Part shown: positions 21,444 to 26,473 of the stretch, one piece after another
How the letters are laid out: the number at the start of each line of letters is the position of its first letter
Position numbering within the stretch: position 1 is the stretch's first letter
Assembly: GCA_007123975.1 (NCBI GenBank)
Contig: SLFZ01000026.1
Location: 1 to 26,473 of the forward strand
Direction: 5' to 3'
Source of the DNA: Candidatus Izemoplasma sp.
GTDB lineage: Bacteria; Bacillota_I; Bacilli_A; Izemoplasmatales; Izemoplasmataceae
DNA: 26,473 nucleotides
Notes under the pieces: model-generated
Databases searched by the model: none
Told to the model about the DNA's origin: nothing
What the model saw: only the letters and a program-made list of their open reading frames with translations
Made by a program: the position numbers and the translations under genes

Positions 21444-22481
21444 TTACTGCATCAATTTCTTTTCCCAAAGTTCAATCGCAGTGCGATGGGCCTTTCCCAA
21501 TGCCGGTAGATCCTCCAAAGGATAGAACATATCGGATGATTCGCCCGCCAGCACATGAACCACGATGAGTTTCCAGCGTTTGTGGCTGAAGACGTGTGTG
21601 ACGTCGCCAAGGGTCTCTCCTAGGGTTACTGAAAACGGTATACGAGCTTTCAACGTCTCAAAGGCATCGTGAGGATTCTTGCCTTCGACTTGGGGGCACG
21701 CGTATAAGTTCGCAAGCAAACCATCATCGGGGTTTTGTTCGAGGTAAATCGATTCGTTGTGTGTGACGACGAAGGTCACGTAGTGTTCGAGGGGTTGCTT
21801 CATGCGCGAGGGTTTAACGGGAATCATGTCGGTCTTTCCGTGTGCGTAGGCAAAACAATGCCTGTTTAACGGACAAGCTTCGCATGAGGGTTTGCGCACG
21901 CAGATAAGCGCGCCGAGTTCCATGATGGCCTGCGTGAGTTCATGCGGGGGTGCGTCGCCATACCAGGTTTTAACACGCGACGTCACGGCAGCTTTCGTTT
22001 TCGCCTCAGCAATCGACTCGGTGATGCCATAAAGGCGACTGACCACACGCAACACATTGCCATCGACAGCCGGTTCAGCCTGATCAAAGGCGATGGAGGC
22101 AATCGCTCCCGCGGTGTACTCACCAACGCCTGGAAGCGCACGGAGCGCATCGATTGATGGAGGAAACTGATCGTGGTGCAGCTCGTGCACGCGTTTTGCG
22201 GCTTCATGCACATGCTTGGCTCGGCGGTAATAACCGAGGCCTTGCCAGTGCGTGAGCACCTCGTCAAATGACGCCTCAGCGAGCGTGGTTACGTCGGGGA
22301 AGCGTGCAATAAAACGCGCATAATAAGGTAACATCGTCGCGACCTGCGTTTGCTGTAACATCATCTCACTGATAAAGATTCGGTATGGATTACGACTATG
22401 GCGAAAAGGTAAATCTCGGGCGTTGGCGCGATACCAAGTTATTAGGTCGTGTACTAACTGTTTTTCATTTGGTGCCTTCAT
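21444..22481 (-). CDS. mutY: A/G-specific adenine glycosylase MutY
   Basis: MutY removes adenine mispaired with 8-oxoguanine. The start ATG 22481 is preferred to an upstream TTG; its SD (GGTGA) is weak. The 345-residue protein shows catalytic Glu39 in ISEMMLQQTQV, the helix-hairpin-helix ALPGVGEYTAGAIAS (115-129), catalytic Asp140 in VDGNVLRVVSRLYG, and an Fe-S cysteine set at 194, 200, 203 and 209. The first spacing is C-x5-C, whereas the family norm is C-x6-C-x2-C-x5-C. A C-terminal NUDIX-like domain (about 230-345) with FSHKRWKLIVVHV recognises 8-oxoguanine in known homologues. It sits after the terminator of the rhodanese gene and upstream of radC. Confidence 0.95.
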   Translation of the reverse strand: MKAPNEKQLVHDLITWYRANARDLPFRHSRNPYRIFISEMMLQQTQVATMLPYYARFIARFPDVTTLAEASFDEVLTHWQGLGYYRRAKHVHEAAKRVHELHHDQFPPSIDALRALPGVGEYTAGAIASIAFDQAEPAVDGNVLRVVSRLYGITESIAEAKTKAAVTSRVKTWYGDAPPHELTQAIMELGALICVRKPSCEACPLNRHCFAYAHGKTDMIPVKPSRMKQPLEHYVTFVVTHNESIYLEQNPDDGLLANLYACPQVEGKNPHDAFETLKARIPFSVTLGETLGDVTHVFSHKRWKLIVVHVLAGESSDMFYPLEDLPALGKAHRTAIELWEKKLMQ

Positions 22482-22497
22482 TCGATCACCGTCTTTC

Positions 22498-22525
22498 AAA
22501 AAGGCGCCTTTCGACGCGCTTTTTT
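22498..22525 (-). terminator. intrinsic terminator of the PLD-rhodanese operon
   Basis: On the minus strand A5-A-GCGC pairs with GCGC-C-T5 with one A-C mismatch, around an 8-nt loop (GTCGAAAG), starting at the rhodanese stop codon. Confidence 0.7.
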
Positions 22526-22958
22526 AAGGAAATATGAGGTTGTCACCGTGATAATCGACGATGCCACCGAGGTTAACGACATCGTAGCCAAGGTGGGTGA
22601 GCACTTCGGTCATAAAGGTGGTTCGGTTGCCGGTTCGGCAGATGAGGTAGATGGTTTTATCGGCGTCGAAAAGGTTTCGGATGGCGCTTTCATTGACGAT
22701 GTTTGAGGGGTGGAAACGACCATCGCGCGGAATCATGAGGTATCCAGAGTCAACGATAACGCCATAAAACGGAATCACTTCGAAGCCATCAATCATGCCG
22801 TGTTCAGCCACTTCAACCCACTCGCGCAGTTCAACATACTGCACATCATCGCGGTGAAGGTGATGATCGATTGTGTCCAAGGTCGGCACAGCTCCTTCCG
22901 TGCAAGCGGTAATGGTAAAAACCATGAAAAGCACAAAAACACTAAAAATGCGTCGCAT
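22524..22958 (-). CDS. rhodanese-like domain lipoprotein
   Basis: The 144-residue protein begins with a lipoprotein signal peptide (basic MRR, hydrophobic IFSVFVLFMVFTITA, lipobox ITAC with Cys19). It should be anchored on the outer face of the membrane. The mature part has a rhodanese fold with the active-site loop CRTGNRT (Cys107), which could carry a persulfide. A Gly-poor start and GYDVVNLGGIVDYHG at the C-terminus fit the family. AGGAG precedes the ATG. It starts 11 bases after the phospholipase D-like gene, so they form one operon. Known rhodaneses act in sulfur transfer or redox signalling; the partner here is unknown. Confidence 0.88.
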   Translation of the reverse strand: MRRIFSVFVLFMVFTITACTEGAVPTLDTIDHHLHRDDVQYVELREWVEVAEHGMIDGFEVIPFYGVIVDSGYLMIPRDGRFHPSNIVNESAIRNLFDADKTIYLICRTGNRTTFMTEVLTHLGYDVVNLGGIVDYHGDNLIFP

Positions 22959-22969
22959 GCAATCAACTC

Positions 22970-24367
22970 CTAAAGCATAAATGGCACAAAGCGCAAGAGG
23001 AAACGTGTGATGGTCGCAAACGCCCGTTGGAAACCGTCGAATGGAATCGGCTCAACAGGTCCTGAGGCGTAATCGCCATCTGGCAACACGCGGAGGCTTT
23101 GGGCGAGGTATTCGTTATCTATGGTATCACGAACATGGGCATTGAAGGGTTCAGAATACACCACTATCGCGCTTTCAGTGCTTAAAAATGCGCTTCGCGG
23201 ATCGATGTTTAAGCTGCCGATGACGGTGATGTCGTTGTCGATGAGAACGGTTTTCATGTGTAAACTGCCTGTTCCTTGGTACTCGTAAAGCGCCCAGTGG
23301 CCGGCGAGTTCATTGCGGATGTTTAAGTATCCGCTCATCCCGGGAATGTTTGGGTTGGTCGCGGGGTTGTTTGTTAAGACGGTGAGGTTTTGGTCGAACC
23401 AAGGCGCGATTTCTTGCCTAAGCGCTCGGTCGAGCACGAAGTATGGTGTTTGGACGAAAATGTCGTCGGCGCCTTCTGACAAGGCGACGATGGTGCGCAT
23501 GAGCACCGGTGTTTTATGCATGCGATTGAGTGGGCTTCTCACGAAAGTGGCACGCCCAACAGCAAATGCCTCATCGTGTATCGCTGTAAGCAACGCGGCG
23601 CTGTCAAGCGCGCGTTCATCGATGTAGTCGTGATAGTCATCAATCATCGACGCCTGCAAGGCTTGCGTTGCATCGGTGCTTTCGCGTGTGATGGTTCGTG
23701 TGTAGCGATGGTCGATCATCTCGTCGAAATAGGCGCGCATCTCAGCAACCGCGCTCACGGTTTCCTCACCAAACACGAGAATATCACGGTCATGGGTCGC
23801 GTCTTCTGCCGGCATCGACTCCAGGAAATAGCGGTCGCCGATGTTGCGTCCACCAACCATGCCGTAGCGTTCATCGACAACCCAGAGTTTGTCGTGCAAT
23901 CGGTTATGACCGGCATATGGCGGCCATAGGGAGAGCGGTTCATAAAGGACGAGGGTGATGTTTGGATGCGACGCCATCGCGTTGACGTAGGCGGTGTTTT
24001 CACCGTAAAAACCCATCACGCCGCTGGCGTCGATGACAAGGCGAACCTTGACACCACGGTCGGCAGCCTCAAGCAAGGCACCATATACGATATCGCGGCT
24101 TCTGTCGGTGCGAACGGCATACGTCGAGAAATCGATGCTGGTGGTGGCCGCTTCAATCAAAGCAAGGCGGACATCCAACGAATACGTGCGTTCTTCAACC
24201 AGGTGCACATAAGCCGTTTCATCGGCTGGGCTGCGAAGCGTCTCGACATCGTAGTCTATGTCGGTCGGCATCGGTTGGTAAACCGCAAACACCATTACGC
24301 CAAAAACAACCATGTACATCAAAAATCCATACACGAGAAGCGCCGCGGCCTTTAGAACAGCTCTCAT
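22970..24367 (-). CDS. phospholipase D-like protein, cardiolipin synthase (ClsC-like)
   Basis: The 465-residue protein has one N-terminal membrane helix (about 6-30) and two HKD motifs: HDKLWVVD (His158, Lys160, Asp165) followed by GGRNIGDRYF, and HMKTVLID (His370, Lys372, Asp377) followed by IGSLNIDPRS. Such enzymes transfer phosphatidyl groups; the layout and the hydrophobic C-terminus (ITRFLLRFVPFML) are closest to ClsC-type cardiolipin synthases. A secreted-face active site is likely if the single helix is an N-in anchor. Classical Cls proteins have two N-terminal helices, so a ClsC-like or other phosphatidyl transferase is the better label. AAGGAGG precedes the ATG. The downstream partner is a rhodanese lipoprotein. 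Confidence 0.9.
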   Translation of the reverse strand: MRAVLKAAALLVYGFLMYMVVFGVMVFAVYQPMPTDIDYDVETLRSPADETAYVHLVEERTYSLDVRLALIEAATTSIDFSTYAVRTDRSRDIVYGALLEAADRGVKVRLVIDASGVMGFYGENTAYVNAMASHPNITLVLYEPLSLWPPYAGHNRLHDKLWVVDERYGMVGGRNIGDRYFLESMPAEDATHDRDILVFGEETVSAVAEMRAYFDEMIDHRYTRTITRESTDATQALQASMIDDYHDYIDERALDSAALLTAIHDEAFAVGRATFVRSPLNRMHKTPVLMRTIVALSEGADDIFVQTPYFVLDRALRQEIAPWFDQNLTVLTNNPATNPNIPGMSGYLNIRNELAGHWALYEYQGTGSLHMKTVLIDNDITVIGSLNIDPRSAFLSTESAIVVYSEPFNAHVRDTIDNEYLAQSLRVLPDGDYASGPVEPIPFDGFQRAFATITRFLLRFVPFML

Positions 24368-24408
24368 TGGAAACCCTCCTTCACTTTATGATAATGGACA
24401 CCATGTAT

Positions 24409-24414
24409 ATTATA
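24409..24414 (-). promoter_or_regulatory. -10 element of the PLD-rhodanese operon
   Basis: TATAAT lies on the minus strand at 24414-24409, within the odd palindrome GTATATTATAC (24405-24415). The -35 is weak (TTGCTT at 24439-24434, spacer 19 bp). Confidence 0.5.
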
Positions 24415-24473
24415 CCTAAAAACACCCGATTTTAAGCAAATAATTCGTCTATATCGCAAGATACCTCGTGGCG

Positions 24474-24502
24474 TTGCGCACTGTGACCGAGGGTGGTATA
24501 AT
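24474..24502 (+). promoter_or_regulatory. promoter of the alpha/beta hydrolase gene
   Basis: TTGCGC (24474-24479) and the extended -10 TGGTATAAT (24494-24502) have 17 bp between hexamers. The start near 24509 gives a short leader with AAAGG before ATG 24533. Confidence 0.72.
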
Positions 24503-24532
24503 GATGCTAACCACCGCAGAAAGGTTGATACC

Positions 24533-25417
24533 ATGAACACGATTGAACGCCGTGAAATTCGCATCAAAAGCAAAGAGATGATTTCTTATCGTTATCGCCA
24601 AGGCGGCAGCCACGTCTTGGTGTTGCTGCACGGCAACATGTCATCGAGCAGGCAGTTTGATTATTTCATGGAAAACATCGATAAAGCGTTCACCATTTAC
24701 TCGCTCGACATGCGCGGGTTTGGCAACTCATCGTATTTCACACGCATCGATTCCCTCGATACCTTTGCGGATGATGTCAAAGAGTTCGCTGACGCCATCG
24801 GCATCAACGCGTTCACCTTGTTGGGCTGGTCGTTTGGTGGAAACGTGGCGATGCGATTTGCAATCGACAACCCCGACCAAGTCGAAAAACTCGTCTTGAT
24901 TGCAGCTCCCAGTGTCAAAGGTGCTCCAGTTCGTGAACGAACTTTATTTGGATTGTGCCGGAAGAAGCGGTTTGTGAAGACGCGCGAGGCGATGGAAAAG
25001 TCTGTTCAGAAAATTGAAAAATGGAAATCCAACCAACGTCGGGCGTCGATTAGACGAATGTTGAATCGCATGCGTTACAACAACCAACGACCGCTCAAAG
25101 ACCGCTACAACAACTACATTAACGAACTGATGATGCAGCGAAACCTCGCCGATGTGAAACTCGCCATCGCCCGGTTTAACATCTCCGAAGAACATAACGG
25201 CCTCGTATCAGGAACCGGCGAAGCCGCTCAGATTAATGCGCCGACGCTTATTGTGCATGGCGATAAGGACCGCGCGGTGCCGCTTGCGGCCTCATATGAA
25301 AACAAGCAAGCCATCGGCGATAACGCCGAGGTTCACGTCGTCAAAGGTGGCGATCACGCCTTAATGATGGGATCGCTCGGTGAGCTGATGAGCGTGGTTG
25401 AAACCTTCGTGTTGTAA
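24533..25417 (+). CDS. alpha/beta hydrolase
   Basis: The 294-residue protein has the alpha/beta hydrolase fold: LLHGNMSSSRQF (31-42, oxyanion region), DMRGFGNSS, the nucleophile elbow GWSFGG with Ser100, HGDKDRAVP with Asp246 as the likely acid, and GGDHALM with His275. A basic cap region occupies about 135-200 (RKKRFVKTREAM, IEKWKSNQRRASIRRML), which is unusually Lys/Arg-rich and could bind an anionic substrate or membrane surface. No signal peptide is present. The substrate is not predictable; ester, lactone and haloalkane hydrolases share this fold. It is transcribed divergently from the PLD gene and ends in a perfect terminator. Confidence 0.92.
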   Translation: MNTIERREIRIKSKEMISYRYRQGGSHVLVLLHGNMSSSRQFDYFMENIDKAFTIYSLDMRGFGNSSYFTRIDSLDTFADDVKEFADAIGINAFTLLGWSFGGNVAMRFAIDNPDQVEKLVLIAAPSVKGAPVRERTLFGLCRKKRFVKTREAMEKSVQKIEKWKSNQRRASIRRMLNRMRYNNQRPLKDRYNNYINELMMQRNLADVKLAIARFNISEEHNGLVSGTGEAAQINAPTLIVHGDKDRAVPLAASYENKQAIGDNAEVHVVKGGDHALMMGSLGELMSVVETFVL

Positions 25418-25418
25418 G

Positions 25419-25450
25419 AAAAGATCGATTCGGCCGAATCGATCTTTTTT
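25419..25450. terminator. bidirectional intrinsic terminator between hydrolase and oligoendopeptidase genes
   Basis: AAAAGATCGATTC (25419-25431) pairs perfectly over 13 bp with GAATCGATCTTTT (25436-25448) around GGCC, followed by more T residues. It follows the hydrolase stop directly and lies just beyond the peptidase stop on the minus strand. Confidence 0.95.
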
Positions 25451-25456
25451 AATAAA

Positions 25457-26473
25457 CTAAAGTTTCGTGTCATCAATGCCGTCGAGGAAGCTTTTGAGCG
25501 GCTCGACCATCGTGGCGATGGTGCCTTGTTCAAAGGGGTTTTTGAGCCCGGCCAACTCAAGCAAGCCGACAAAACTCTTGGAACCTCCAGCGTCACATAG
25601 GCGAAGATAGCTTTCCCAGGCGGCTTCGCGGTTGGCGCTAGCTTGGATCCAATACTCAAAAGCACAGACTTGCGCAAGCGTGTAATCGATGTAGTAAAAC
25701 GGCACCGCAAAGATGTGGCTTTGGCGGAACCAAAATCCTCCGCGTTCCATGAACTCGTCGTTGTCGTATTTTTTATAGGGCAAGTATGTTTTTTCAATCT
25801 CACGCCAAGTGAGTTTGCGCTCTTCTTTTGTCATCGATGGTTTCTCATAGATGCGATGCTGAAACTCATCCACAGCCACGCCGTAAGGAATAAAGCTCAA
25901 TGCACCATCAAGATGGCTGAACTTGTATTTTGTGGTATCCTCACCGAAAAATTGATCGATCCAAGGCCAAGCGAAAAACTCCATGCTCATCGAATGGATT
26001 TCACTCGCTTCCATGGTAGCCCAGATGTATTCGGGCACATCATGGTGACGGCTTCGGTAAACCTGAAACGCGTGGCCTGCCTCATGGGTGAGGACGTCGA
26101 CGTCGTGCTTAGTGCCATTGAAATTGGCGAAGATGAAGGGCGATTCGTGGTTTGGGATGTAGGTGCAGTACCCACCACCCATTTTGCCTTTCTTCACTTC
26201 TAAGTCCATCAAACCACGTTCGAGCATTGTGGTGAAAAATTCGTCGGTTTCGGGGCTCATGGCCTGATACATCGCCTTGGCGCGATCGACCATCCAATCT
26301 TTATCGCCTTGGGGTTTTGGGTTGCCGGTTTTGAACTCAAAGGGCAGATCATAGCTCATCATCTCGTCGATCCCTAGGCGTTTTCCTTGTCGTTTGACGA
26401 GTTCGTTGGCTAGCGGGACAAGGTTGTCACGAACTTGCCGGCGATAGGTTGCCACTTCTTTTGGACCGTAATC
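25457..26473 (-). CDS. M3-family oligoendopeptidase F, C-terminal part (cut by window edge)
   Basis: The frame is open to the right edge; 338 codons are visible, starting within DYGPKEVATYRR, which is inside the family sequence rather than a start. The zinc motif HEAGHAF is clear, followed by the third-ligand region MEASEIHSMSMEFF, then PYGVAVDEFQHRIYE and the substrate-binding stretch FWFRQSHIFAVPFYYIDYTLA. M3B oligoendopeptidases are cytoplasmic zinc peptidases that cut short peptides. The protein ends at TAG 25459-25457, close to a terminator. The N-terminal half lies outside the window. Confidence 0.95.
   Translation of the reverse strand, partial: DYGPKEVATYRRQVRDNLVPLANELVKRQGKRLGIDEMMSYDLPFEFKTGNPKPQGDKDWMVDRAKAMYQAMSPETDEFFTTMLERGLMDLEVKKGKMGGGYCTYIPNHESPFIFANFNGTKHDVDVLTHEAGHAFQVYRSRHHDVPEYIWATMEASEIHSMSMEFFAWPWIDQFFGEDTTKYKFSHLDGALSFIPYGVAVDEFQHRIYEKPSMTKEERKLTWREIEKTYLPYKKYDNDEFMERGGFWFRQSHIFAVPFYYIDYTLAQVCAFEYWIQASANREAAWESYLRLCDAGGSKSFVGLLELAGLKNPFEQGTIATMVEPLKSFLDGIDDTKL

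Noticed and set aside
1..26473. CRISPR array, prophage, insertion sequence, toxin-antitoxin pair or secondary metabolite cluster
   Set aside because: No regularly spaced repeats, transposase, integrase, phage structural gene, or toxin-antitoxin motif was seen on either strand.

Overview
The window reads as a chromosomal core region of a Gram-positive-type bacterium (Bacillota or Mycoplasmatota; the exact lineage cannot be fixed by eye). Supporting signs are strong Shine-Dalgarno (SD) sites of the GGAGG type, extended -10 promoters (TGnTATAAT), a CIRCE operator at groES, Bacillota-like synteny rplU-rpmA-obgE, intrinsic terminators with U-tracts, and TGA used as a stop (for example at the end of nadB), so the genetic code is standard. 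Base composition looks close to balanced in genes and clearly AT-richer in a few intergenic stretches. There is no transposase, prophage, CRISPR array, tRNA or rRNA.

Layout. 1-3962 (+): the tail of an unidentified gene, a short-chain dehydrogenase, a two-helix membrane protein, an acidic ankyrin-like protein and a NYN-LOTUS RNase-like protein. 3962-6661 (-): a nitroreductase, then groEL and groES under a CIRCE-type promoter. 6832-10146 (+): nadC-nadA-nadB, a complete aspartate-to-nicotinate-mononucleotide route with overlapping genes. 10147-10508: a gene-free stretch with a terminator, palindromes and a 12-bp direct repeat. 10509-11747 (-): rarA, divergent from a PHP-family phosphatase (11847-12638, +), which overlaps a 42-codon ORF by four bases. 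12764-13137: a structured, AT-rich non-coding stretch. 13138-14112 (+): asparaginase.

14154-19835 (-): a likely operon running from a GNAT::P-loop fusion through obgE and two tandem mgtE paralogues to ruvA. 19925-20726 (-): rplU-rpmA with tandem promoters and a possible L21-type leader. 20727-22481 (-): mutY-radC. 22524-24367 (-): a phospholipase D-like/cardiolipin synthase-like gene followed by a rhodanese lipoprotein. 24533-25417 (+): an alpha/beta hydrolase. 25457-26473 (-): the C-terminal part of an M3 oligoendopeptidase cut by the window edge.

Most genes are housekeeping. The less ordinary points are: (a) a tandem MgtE pair in which one copy has lost the Asn and Gly of the conserved GNxGxQ membrane motif; (b) an L27 with an aberrant N-terminal extension and no prp gene between rplU and rpmA; (c) an acetyltransferase fused to a FlaR-like P-loop kinase in the obgE operon; (d) a NYN-LOTUS protein preceded by mutually exclusive hairpins and an SD that abuts the start codon, next to an ankyrin-like orphan; (e) a MutY whose Fe-S cysteine spacing is one residue short; and (f) a candidate structured RNA or 3' UTR behind the PHP gene. 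None of these is proven to be a new system; each is stated with a test.
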